A DNA stretch of 11,181 nucleotides from an uncultured Oscillospiraceae bacterium. GTDB taxonomy: Bacteria > Bacillota > Clostridia > Oscillospirales > Acutalibacteraceae. A program made the translations under genes and the position numbers. Positions 1-5,259 of this stretch are shown one piece after another. A model generated the notes under the pieces. The model ran no database searches, had not been told where the DNA came from, and saw nothing but the letters and a program-made list of their open reading frames with translations. The number at the start of each line of letters is the position of its first letter. Positions within the stretch are counted from its first letter, which is position 1. The stretch is taken from contig URRK01000036.1 in NCBI GenBank assembly GCA_900550315.1, positions 1 through 11,181 of the forward strand. The letters run 5' to 3'.

Positions 1-735
1 AATTTTTTTGAATACATCGCACGGGTGATCGGTATTGTCGTCGCACTGCTTGCTGGGAATACAATAATCGTAAACCGGAATTAGCATTTGCACATTGCGA
101 ATTAACTGCACAATTGAAAACAGGCCAATGGTTGCAAAAACGGTAGGCCGGTTCGGGTCGGTTGAGGTATCAATATTCCCGCCAACACAGTCGCACGCAC
201 AGCGTGGAATACGGCAACAGCAATCGTGGCAATGGTGCAGCGTACCAATTCGGGCCGAAAGCGCAATGGGGTTTACGCACTGTACTACGCATTTTGGCAT
301 ATTGGTTGTTGGCAGGCGGTTCGGGTCCGGTTCGTCCTCTAATGTTGTTACATTCGAGAACACCTTAACATTCCCTTCGCTGCCGTACAAAATTACCTTT
401 TTGTTAAATACGGCAATGCCATTTAGCGTAGTAGGTTTGGCGTGCGGGGCGGTAAACAAATCAAATTCCAGCAAGAACAAAAAGGTTAGATCGCAGGAAT
501 AGTAGCCGCGGTTAAAGCTTACCGGTTCAACATCTATGTAGACATTGACAACCTCTGCCGAGCGCACGCGCACGCTGGACGCCTGATTAATAACGGTTTG
601 GTCCTCTGCCCGAAAATAGCAGCGTAGGTCCTCCAGGCAGTCCCTGTCGCAGCAGGAATCAAACACCCTGCCGGCGTCAATACATACCGCTTCGCTAAAG
701 CTGTTTGGCAAAGCGGTGCAGTTTTCATCTGCCAT
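1..735 (-). CDS. Cysteine-rich conserved clostridial protein of unknown function (3' end cut by window edge)
   Basis: An open frame of 245 codons runs from an ATG at 735 to the left edge without a stop, so the C-terminus is missing. The start is fixed by AGGAGG at 745-750, nine bases upstream; an in-frame ATG at 741 is too close to that site. The visible protein has 19 cysteines, including C28-C29, C33 and C39 near the N-terminus and a cluster C169, C172-C174, C179, C181, C183. There is no signal peptide. I recognise the style of a widespread clostridial hypothetical family (start EAVCID...DSC, the segment GSEGNVKVF at 118-126, a late LIPVYDYCIP at 218-227), but I know no assigned function. 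From memory of similar proteins only a short C-terminal tail should be missing. Cysteine richness, the upstream deacetylase and a sigma-K-like promoter suggest a spore coat or mother-cell role, which is inference. Confidence 0.85.
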   Translation of the reverse strand, partial: MADENCTALPNSFSEAVCIDAGRVFDSCCDRDCLEDLRCYFRAEDQTVINQASSVRVRSAEVVNVYIDVEPVSFNRGYYSCDLTFLFLLEFDLFTAPHAKPTTLNGIAVFNKKVILYGSEGNVKVFSNVTTLEDEPDPNRLPTTNMPKCVVQCVNPIALSARIGTLHHCHDCCCRIPRCACDCVGGNIDTSTDPNRPTVFATIGLFSIVQLIRNVQMLIPVYDYCIPSKQCDDNTDHPCDVFKKI

Positions 736-761
736 ACACATTTTCCTCCTTTAAAATTGCC

Positions 762-784
762 CGGCAAGGCGTTGCACTTTGCCG
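762..784 (-). other. Small 5'-leader hairpin of the cysteine-rich gene
   Basis: The arms cggcaa (762-767) and ttgccg (779-784) are complementary and separated by 11 bases. The hairpin sits 12 bases before the Shine-Dalgarno site and next to the predicted transcription start, so it may protect the 5' end of the message. It has no T-tract and is not a terminator of the upstream gene. Confidence 0.4.
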
Positions 785-792
785 ACCTACCC

Positions 793-819
793 TATTTTAT
801 GAAAGAGGTAAAAATGTGT
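793..819 (-). promoter_or_regulatory. Candidate sporulation sigma-K promoter
   Basis: On the minus strand AC (819-818), 16 bases, then CATAAAATA (801-793) matches the Bacillus sigma-K pattern AC-N16/17-CATANNNTA at every defined base. The -10 also fits sigma-E in seven of eight places, but the sigma-E -35 is not there. A weaker sigma-A reading exists: TTGTCA at 823-818, 17 bases, CATAAA. The predicted start near 786 gives a leader of about 50 bases. The sigma-K reading fits the cysteine-rich product and the sporulation-type gene upstream. Confidence 0.5.
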
Positions 820-846
820 GACAACCGACTAAGCGTTTCCTTTCTT

Positions 847-1617
847 TCAGTTTTGCGAGCTTAAAGCAATTTGCTTACCGGCGTGGTCTATTTTGTAGTT
901 TTCTTTGTAAATTAAATCTTTAATTAAGGTAAAGCTGTACCCCTCTGAAATCAGCTTTTCTAAAATAATGGGCAAGGCCTGCGGGGTGTGAAGGGCCGCG
1001 TTGTGAAACAGCACAATGCTGCCCGGCTTAACCTTACTGCAAACATCCTTTACAATTTTGTCGGCCGTGTGGCCCTCCATCCAGTCTTTCGAGTCTACAT
1101 CCCACTGAATGGTATACATACCGCACTCCTTAACCGTATCGCACATTGTATTGTTATAATCGCCGTACGGGGCGCGGAACAAAAGCGGCGTGTTACCCGT
1201 AACGGCTTTAACCTTTTCGTTGCAGCTTTGCAGCTCGGTTACCATTTTTTCCTTAGAAAGCTGCGGCATGTGTGGGTGCGCGTTCGAATGGTTGCCAATA
1301 TCGTGCCCCGCGGCAGCCAATTGCCGAACCGATTCCGGGTATTTATCTACCCACGCTCCTACCACAAAAAAGGTTGCCTTTACCTGGTATTTTGCTAAAA
1401 TTTCAATCAACTGCTCGGTATCCTCGTTGCCCCAAGCCGCGTCAAACGAAAGGGCAATTTCCTTTTTTTCACCTTTATCTACACAGTAAATTGGAATTTT
1501 GCGCTCCCCCGCGGCGTACGCCTGAAAAGAAAATACGCCTACAAACAACAAGCCAACGGCCAAAACGGCCGAAAGCGCAACGCGCAAATGTCGCCTGGTT
1601 ATAATAATACACCTCAT
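847..1617 (-). CDS. PdaB-like sporulation polysaccharide deacetylase, secreted or membrane-anchored
   Basis: A member of the NodB-fold (CE4) deacetylases, which remove N-acetyl groups from peptidoglycan sugars; it most resembles the sporulation PdaB/YbaN group. I choose the ATG at 1617 (256 residues) because GGGTGGG at 1625-1631 lies seven bases before it. The in-frame GTG at 1629 would give 260 residues but has no ribosome site. With the longer numbering, basic residues and a hydrophobic segment at 16-39 form a signal or anchor. Catalytic motifs follow: SFD with D63, HSNAH with metal ligands H114 and H118, RAPYG at 152-156, WDVD at 176-179, and LFHN with H209. The usual TFDD is SFDAAWG, a variation I associate with the PdaB group, whose first motif keeps only one Asp. 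The gene follows murC, with a sigma-E-like promoter between, and no terminator separates it from the cysteine-rich gene. PdaA is a less likely assignment. Confidence 0.9.
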   Translation of the reverse strand: MRCIIITRRHLRVALSAVLAVGLLFVGVFSFQAYAAGERKIPIYCVDKGEKKEIALSFDAAWGNEDTEQLIEILAKYQVKATFFVVGAWVDKYPESVRQLAAAGHDIGNHSNAHPHMPQLSKEKMVTELQSCNEKVKAVTGNTPLLFRAPYGDYNNTMCDTVKECGMYTIQWDVDSKDWMEGHTADKIVKDVCSKVKPGSIVLFHNAALHTPQALPIILEKLISEGYSFTLIKDLIYKENYKIDHAGKQIALSSQN

Positions 1618-1624
1618 ACAAAAG

Positions 1625-1631
1625 CCCACCC
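1625..1631 (-). promoter_or_regulatory. Shine-Dalgarno site deciding the deacetylase start
   Basis: GGGTGGG lies seven bases before the ATG at 1617 and overlaps the alternative GTG at 1629, which has no site of its own. It also forms the 3' arm of the inverted repeat with CCCATCC at 1663-1669. Confidence 0.55.
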
Positions 1632-1669
1632 AAACAAATAGTTTTTAATAAACTATATGCTCGGATGGG
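1625..1669 (-). repeat. Inverted repeat spanning murC-deacetylase gap; ribosome-site mask or weak murC terminator
   Basis: On the minus strand CCCATCC (1669-1663) pairs with GGGTGGG (1631-1625), seven pairs including one G-U, with an A-tract before and CTTTT after. The loop contains a second inverted repeat, ATAGTTT-ATTAA-AAACTAT (1638-1656). In RNA reading through from murC the outer stem hides the deacetylase Shine-Dalgarno site. RNA starting at the sigma-E-like promoter (about 1645) lacks the upstream arm. The T-tract is short, so a terminator role for murC is possible but weak. Confidence 0.45.
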
Positions 1670-1681
1670 TTTTTATATGAT
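1652..1681 (-). promoter_or_regulatory. Candidate sporulation sigma-E promoter of the deacetylase
   Basis: On the minus strand ATCATATA (1681-1674), 14 bases, then CATATAGT (1659-1652). Against the Bacillus sigma-E consensus GKMATATT-N14-CATACAMT this matches six of eight and six of eight with exact spacing. I recall that B. subtilis pdaB is transcribed by sigma-E RNA polymerase, which supports the reading. No good sigma-A pair is visible in this gap. Confidence 0.5.
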
Positions 1682-1698
1682 AACCGAAAATTTTTCCT

Positions 1699-3078
1699 TT
1701 ACTGCACCTTGTGCTTTGCGGCGTACTTTTGCGCGGCTTTGTAAATGTCGCCGCCGCCCATGGTAATAACCAAATCACCCGGGCGGGCAATTTTTTCAAT
1801 TGCGGCTACTACGCCGTCAAAATCCTCTACCACTGTGCAATGCGGCAGCTCGGCGGCTAAATCGTTTGAGCTTATACCGTAGGTATTAACCTCGCGTGAG
1901 CCCATAATAGGGGTTAAAATAACCTCATCTGCAATTTTTAAGGCCTTTATAAAATCGTTTTTTAACAGCGCCGTGCGGGAAAAGGTAAAGGGCTGAAAAA
2001 CTGCAACAACCCGCTGGTGCTTCAAATTTTTAGCCGCTGTTAAGGTGGCCTCCAGTTCGGTTGGGTGGTGGGCGTAATCGTCTACCAAGGTAATGCCGTT
2101 AAACTCGCCGTAACGCTCAAACCGGCGGCCCGCCCCGGTAAAGCACTCCAAGGGTTTTTTAATTTTGTTAAATTGCAATCCTAAATCGGTGCAAACTGCA
2201 ACGGCCGCTAAGGCGTTGTAAACATTGTGCCGGCCCGGAATTTCCAGCTCCAGCTGCCCTAACGGCTGCCCGGCCTTAAAAACGGTAAAGCGCGGGCCGC
2301 GTTCCCCCTTTTCTAAACCCTTTGCGTAGTAATGGTTGCTTTGGTTTAAACCAAAGGTAGTAACGGTGCTGTTTACCCCAGCCACCGCCTTGTGGCACAA
2401 GGGGTCGTCGCCGTTAAAATAAACCTTGGTTGCCATGCTAACAAATTTGTGAAAAGAAAGGGTTAAATTCTCAATGGTTTTAAAATAATCTAAATGGTCG
2501 TTATCAATATTCAGTAGCACGGCAGTATCGGGCGAAAGGTGCAGAAAGGTATCTACAAATTCGCAGGATTCACAAACCATAAGCTCCGAACTGCCGGCGC
2601 GGCCGTTTGCGTTAATTAACGGCAGCTTACCGCCAATTACGGCGGTGGGGTCTAAATTGTTTAAATACAGCACCTGCGTAATCATAGAACTGGTGGTGGT
2701 TTTGCCGTGCGTGCCGCAAACGCCAATCATTTGGCTAAATTTTCGGGTAATAATGCCCAATAGGTCGCAGCGCTCCAGGGTTGGAATGTTAAGCCGCCTG
2801 GCCTCTACCAGCTCGGGGTTTTCCTGCGAAATGGCCGCAGAATAAACAACCAGTTCGGCCCCGTGAACATTTTTTGCCTGCTGGCCCATGGTAACCGGAA
2901 TACCCAGCGCGCGAATACGCTTTAACGGGTCGCTTTCGTTATTATCAGACCCGGTTAAAAGGTAGCCCTTTTGGTGCAAAATTTCGGCCAGCGGACACAT
3001 ACCGGAGCCGCCTATGCCAACAAAATGCACTTTTTTTACCTTTGTTAATATCTCATCGCCCGGTTTTACAAGCTTCAT
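1699..3078 (-). CDS. murC: UDP-N-acetylmuramate--L-alanine ligase MurC
   Basis: Cytoplasmic Mur ligase that joins L-alanine to UDP-MurNAc using ATP, the first step of the peptidoglycan peptide stem. The ATG at 3078 gives 459 residues, normal for MurC. It is chosen over an in-frame TTG at 3096 because that codon overlaps the Shine-Dalgarno AAAGAGG (3087-3093), which is eight bases before the ATG. Visible landmarks are the Rossmann loop GIGGSGM at 21-27, the ATP loop GTHGKTTT at 122-129, the acidic ESCEFVD at 170-176, NIDNDHLDYF at 190-199, PGRHNVYNA at 281-289, AGRRFE at 316-321 and the C-terminal-domain motif DDYAHHPTE at 333-341. It starts its own transcription unit behind the dockerin terminator. 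All key motifs are intact; the GTHGKTTT and GIGGSGM pair separates it from MurD, MurE and MurF. Confidence 0.98.
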   Translation of the reverse strand: MKLVKPGDEILTKVKKVHFVGIGGSGMCPLAEILHQKGYLLTGSDNNESDPLKRIRALGIPVTMGQQAKNVHGAELVVYSAAISQENPELVEARRLNIPTLERCDLLGIITRKFSQMIGVCGTHGKTTTSSMITQVLYLNNLDPTAVIGGKLPLINANGRAGSSELMVCESCEFVDTFLHLSPDTAVLLNIDNDHLDYFKTIENLTLSFHKFVSMATKVYFNGDDPLCHKAVAGVNSTVTTFGLNQSNHYYAKGLEKGERGPRFTVFKAGQPLGQLELEIPGRHNVYNALAAVAVCTDLGLQFNKIKKPLECFTGAGRRFERYGEFNGITLVDDYAHHPTELEATLTAAKNLKHQRVVAVFQPFTFSRTALLKNDFIKALKIADEVILTPIMGSREVNTYGISSNDLAAELPHCTVVEDFDGVVAAIEKIARPGDLVITMGGGDIYKAAQKYAAKHKVQ

Positions 3079-3086
3079 AAATAAAA

Positions 3087-3093
3087 CCTCTTT
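3087..3093 (-). promoter_or_regulatory. Shine-Dalgarno site deciding the murC start
   Basis: AAAGAGG ends eight bases before the ATG at 3078. Because it overlaps the in-frame TTG at 3096, it rules that codon out as the start. Confidence 0.75.
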
Positions 3094-3131
3094 CAAAATG
3101 CTATAAAAATAGTATGTTCCAATTTTTTGCA

Positions 3132-3147
3132 GTATAATCTATTATAC
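3132..3147. repeat. Palindrome over the murC -10 and start point
   Basis: Seven-base arms GTATAAT and ATTATAC around a CT centre form a perfect 16-bp inverted repeat. One arm is the murC -10. No -35 is visible for the opposite-strand TATAAT, so a divergent promoter is not supported. Confidence 0.5.
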
Positions 3148-3169
3148 CAACAAATTTGCGGCTTGTAAA
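3141..3169 (-). promoter_or_regulatory. Sigma-A promoter of murC with extended -10
   Basis: TTTACA (3169-3164), 17 bases, TATAAT (3146-3141), preceded by TGG, a TGn extended -10. Expected start is near 3134, giving a leader of about 55 bases. A perfect palindrome, GTATAAT-CT-ATTATAC on the plus strand (3132-3147), covers the -10 and the start point and could be a repressor site. Confidence 0.85.
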
Positions 3170-3177
3170 GGGCGGGC

Positions 3178-3207
3178 AAACAAAAAACCGGGTAAAAACC
3201 CGGTTTT
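3178..3207 (-). terminator. Rho-independent terminator of the dockerin transcription unit
   Basis: A 10-bp stem (3184-3193 with 3198-3207) around a four-base loop, rich in CCGGG/CCCGG. On the minus strand it is followed by TTTTTTGTTTG. It lies 24 bp past the small dockerin gene and separates the dockerin unit from the murC promoter at 3169. Confidence 0.93.
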
Positions 3208-3230
3208 GCATTTGTTTTATAAAACAACTC

Positions 3231-3539
3231 TTATTTTTTGGCTAAATAATCTTTAACCAAAAAAACAACATCTTTTAAATCTACAACCTTGTCGTTATTG
3301 CAATCGGCACGGTCAAAATCTTTTAAAATACTGTCGTCACTTTTTGCGCAGGCAACGGCTAAAAGGTACGCGTCTTTAAAATCAACGGTACCGTCTTTGT
3401 TAATGTCGCCCTTCATAACACCGTCTTCCGAAAATTCGCCAACATTAATTTCAACCTCTTGCCCAATGGCACCAACCGAGGCCGTACCGGCCGAAAGCAG
3501 CAAAAAAGCGGCAAGCATAACAGATAATACTTTTTTCAT
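3231..3539 (-). CDS. Small secreted dockerin-only protein
   Basis: A 102-residue protein starting at the ATG at 3539; GGGGG at 3547-3551 is the ribosome site, seven bases upstream. The longer frame to 3608 is rejected because it would begin upstream of the promoter -10. A signal peptide covers about residues 1-24 (KK, hydrophobic core, SVGA). A linker of about 20 residues follows, then a type I dockerin with two calcium loops: D45-N47-D49-T51-D53-D56 and D79-N81-D83-V85-D87-D90. Dockerins bind cohesin modules of scaffold or surface proteins. No catalytic or binding module is present. The gene directly follows the dockerin esterase, with no terminator between, and has its own promoter. Loop positions 10-11 are FK and LK, matching the esterase dockerin (LK, LK), so both may use the same cohesin. 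Its role is unknown; a plug or adaptor for scaffold sites is speculation. Confidence 0.88.
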   Translation of the reverse strand: MKKVLSVMLAAFLLLSAGTASVGAIGQEVEINVGEFSEDGVMKGDINKDGTVDFKDAYLLAVACAKSDDSILKDFDRADCNNDKVVDLKDVVFLVKDYLAKK

Positions 3540-3619
3540 AAGAATACCCCCAAAATAGTATATTCGTTTGTATATTCCTATTATACCAAAGCGACACTGA
3601 AAATGCAAGGGTATTTCTT
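3540..3619 (-). repeat. Inverted repeat pairing the dockerin ribosome site with an arm upstream of its promoter
   Basis: On the minus strand AAGAAATACCC (3619-3609) pairs with GGGTATTCTT (3549-3540), ten pairs with one bulged A. The second arm includes three G's of the Shine-Dalgarno site and reaches the start codon. The first arm lies upstream of the -35, so only RNA reading through from the esterase gene would contain both arms. Confidence 0.4.
3580..3608 (-). promoter_or_regulatory. Sigma-A promoter of the small dockerin gene
   Basis: TTGCAT (3608-3603), 17 bases, TATAAT (3585-3580), with TGG before it (extended -10). The -35 is weak but the -10 is perfect. Two direct copies of GAATATAC with a 12-bp period follow the -10 (3570-3577 and 3558-3565). 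The 12-mer TTGGTATAATAG at this -10 is identical to that of murC. Confidence 0.75.
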
Positions 3620-3639
3620 AAATTAACAAGTGTACCGTT

Positions 3640-4938
3640 TTATTTTAAAATCTTGCGCACAATTTCAACGGCGTCTTTTAAATCAATGCGGTCGTCGGCA
3701 AAGGCGTCGGCGTTGCAAATTAGCAGGCCGCTATCCTGCCCGGCGGCAAAGCGGGCAACCTCGTAGGCGTCCTTTAGCGTTACGCTGCCGTCCCCGTCAG
3801 CGTCGCCCAGAGTTTTGGCAAGAACTTCACTTTTTAAAAACGCCGTTAACTCGCTGGCTAAAACCTGGTGCTGTGCAGCCGAGGGGTGACCGTTCCAGCC
3901 GCTTTTTCCGCGGGTAAGCTGAACAGAATAATACCCCTCTTCGGCCCCGCCGGCCTGTGCAATCACCGTTTTAATTTGTTCGTTCAAACCGCCGGTCATC
4001 ATGTTGTAGATCCAAACGATTTTGGCGTTTCGGTTTTTTTCGCGCACCATTTGCAGGGTTTTAGCAAAGCCCTGCTGCACCTGCGTTAGCGTTAAACCCT
4101 TGCTTTGGTAGGTGTTAAAATCGTTCGTGCCAAGGCCAAGCACTACTACATCCGGCTGGCGTGCAAAGCTGTACGCAGCGCTGTTGCCGTTTAGCTTTGC
4201 GGTGTAAGGGTAAAGGTCTGACATTATATGCGACTGATACCCCACCGAAGCACCAATGCCCACTTGGGCCACCAGCGAATAATCAGCATTTAAGGCGTTA
4301 GCGGTTAAAAAGGCGTAGCCGCTGGTGGCGTCCTGCCACTTAGAACTGTTGGCGTTGCCGCCTTGCTCCGGCGTGCCTAAATTACCAATACCGGTGGTAA
4401 TAGAATCCCCAATAAATTCTAAGTACAACTGCTTTTGCACCGGCGGCGCAAGAAATTCGCCGTTAAGACGAATAGATTTTACCCCAACAGTGGCGTACCC
4501 GGCCTCGTTTTGTTTAACCACCTTAAAGCTGTAATTGCCCTCGGGCAAATTGGCAGCAAGGGTTACATTTTTTGTGCCGGTGCCTTGCAGGTAGCAGGTT
4601 TCACGCGGCTGCTTTTCCCCGTTAATGTAAACCGAAAACCAGCAACCGTCAGCGTGATTTGTTTTAACGTTAAATTCTACCGCAACATCCCCGGTGCAGT
4701 GCGCGTTGAATTCAAAACTTGCGGCGCTCCAGTTTAGCATTAAAACGCCGTTTTCAACCGAACCGCGACCCTGTGTTTTGTACTTACCGGCTAAATCGGC
4801 AATGCTGTAGGTTTTCATTTCCTGCGCTCCTTCAATGTCCGAAACATCAATATCAACATCGTTATTGGCGGCGGCCGGCAAAGCAGCGGCCGTAACCAGC
4901 AGCACAGCAGAAAGCAATAGGCAAATTAGCTTTTTCAT
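3640..4938 (-). CDS. Secreted CE2-like carbohydrate (acetyl) esterase with C-terminal dockerin
   Basis: A 432-residue enzyme starting at the ATG at 4938; GGGAGG at 4945-4950 is six bases upstream, and the longer frame uses a TTG inside the leader hairpin. A signal peptide covers about 1-24. A beta-rich N-terminal domain (about 40-165) and an SGNH/GDSL hydrolase domain (about 170-372) give the carbohydrate esterase family 2 layout; such enzymes typically remove acetyl groups from plant polysaccharides. Catalytic S179 is in FIGDSITTG, GTND is at 270-273 and H351 is in NGHPS. The position often filled by a catalytic Asp two residues before that His is N349; CE2 enzymes with a Ser-His dyad are known. 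The dockerin at 378-432 has loops D379-D381-D383-S385-T387-D390 and D411-F413-D415-D419-D422, the second with Phe at a ligand position. The exact substrate cannot be read from the sequence. Confidence 0.92.
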   Translation of the reverse strand: MKKLICLLLSAVLLVTAAALPAAANNDVDIDVSDIEGAQEMKTYSIADLAGKYKTQGRGSVENGVLMLNWSAASFEFNAHCTGDVAVEFNVKTNHADGCWFSVYINGEKQPRETCYLQGTGTKNVTLAANLPEGNYSFKVVKQNEAGYATVGVKSIRLNGEFLAPPVQKQLYLEFIGDSITTGIGNLGTPEQGGNANSSKWQDATSGYAFLTANALNADYSLVAQVGIGASVGYQSHIMSDLYPYTAKLNGNSAAYSFARQPDVVVLGLGTNDFNTYQSKGLTLTQVQQGFAKTLQMVREKNRNAKIVWIYNMMTGGLNEQIKTVIAQAGGAEEGYYSVQLTRGKSGWNGHPSAAQHQVLASELTAFLKSEVLAKTLGDADGDGSVTLKDAYEVARFAAGQDSGLLICNADAFADDRIDLKDAVEIVRKILK

Positions 4939-4956
4939 TACAGTCCTCCCAAATTG

Positions 4957-4977
4957 TTGGCCACATCTCCCGGCCAA
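4957..4977 (-). repeat. 5'-leader hairpin of the esterase gene
   Basis: The arms ttggcc (4957-4962) and ggccaa (4972-4977) surround a nine-base loop, six bases before the Shine-Dalgarno site. The hairpin lies within the predicted transcript. The loop-side strand carries GGGAG, resembling the true site at 4945-4950. It may influence ribosome entry or message stability. Confidence 0.5.
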
Positions 4978-5165
4978 ATTTTCTTAATTACAGTAACAAT
5001 TATAACAAAAAATTTATTATATTTCAAGGGTTTTACAAAAAATTAAGCCGGTTTTTTATGTATGTTTACAATAAATGTGTTACAGAAAATAAAAAAAGAG
5101 TGACGAATGGAACTTTCTGTGTTACAGCATTGACAAACCTACATTTAATGCGAACTCACAAAAAA
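4978..5165. other. Gene-free spacer between M23 peptidase terminator and esterase
   Basis: The gap between the two genes is 321 bp. It holds the M23 terminator, the esterase promoter and its leader hairpin. The AT-rich remainder (5028-5159) has no plausible ORF with a ribosome site. It carries two direct copies of TGTGTTACAG (5076-5085, 5118-5127), 49 and 91 bp upstream of the esterase -35, which may be regulator sites. A plus-strand TTGACA at 5130-5135 has no partner -10. Confidence 0.6.
4999..5027 (-). promoter_or_regulatory. Sigma-A promoter of the esterase gene
   Basis: TTGAAA (5027-5022), 17 bases, TATAAT (5004-4999), with TGT before it (extended -10). This is the strongest promoter in the window by match. 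The predicted start near 4992 gives a leader of about 54 bases containing the hairpin at 4957-4977. Confidence 0.85.
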
Positions 5166-5197
5166 ATAGCCGCAGGTAGCAAATTACCTACGGCTAT
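5160..5197 (-). terminator. Rho-independent terminator of the M23 peptidase gene
   Basis: The arms 5166-5172 and 5191-5197 (atagccg/cggctat), then one C-A mismatch, then aggta/tacct (5174-5178 with 5185-5189), close a six-base loop. On the minus strand a run of T's (5165-5160) follows. It lies about 60 bp past the stop codon of the peptidase gene. Confidence 0.93.
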
Positions 5198-5259
5198 AAA
5201 ATTTTAAAGCGCAAAACCGGCATAAAACAACACAACAAATGTAATTAAAGGCGTAAACC

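Noticed and set aside
534..767. Minus-strand reading frame of 77 codons
   Set aside because: It overlaps the cysteine-rich gene in another frame. The real gene starts at 735 with a strong ribosome site and runs off the left edge.
3079..3096. TTG start for MurC at 3096
   Set aside because: The codon overlaps the Shine-Dalgarno sequence of the ATG at 3078.
3540..3608. N-terminal extension of the small dockerin protein to 3608
   Set aside because: It would begin upstream of the promoter -10 and transcription start, has no ribosome site, and would bury the signal peptide.
3609..3639. Terminator between the esterase and the small dockerin gene
   Set aside because: Only 31 bp separate the esterase stop from the next -35, and no G/C-rich hairpin with a T-tract is present. 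Read-through is assumed.
3231..4938. A complete cellulosome locus
   Set aside because: Only two dockerin proteins are present; no cohesin, scaffoldin or anchoring protein occurs in the window.
4939..4977. TTG start for the esterase at 4977
   Set aside because: It lies in the leader hairpin without a ribosome site, and the signal peptide begins at the ATG at 4938.
5130..5135. Plus-strand TTGACA as a promoter of a plus-strand gene
   Set aside because: No -10 at 16-18 bp and no plus-strand coding region downstream; only antisense shadow frames follow.
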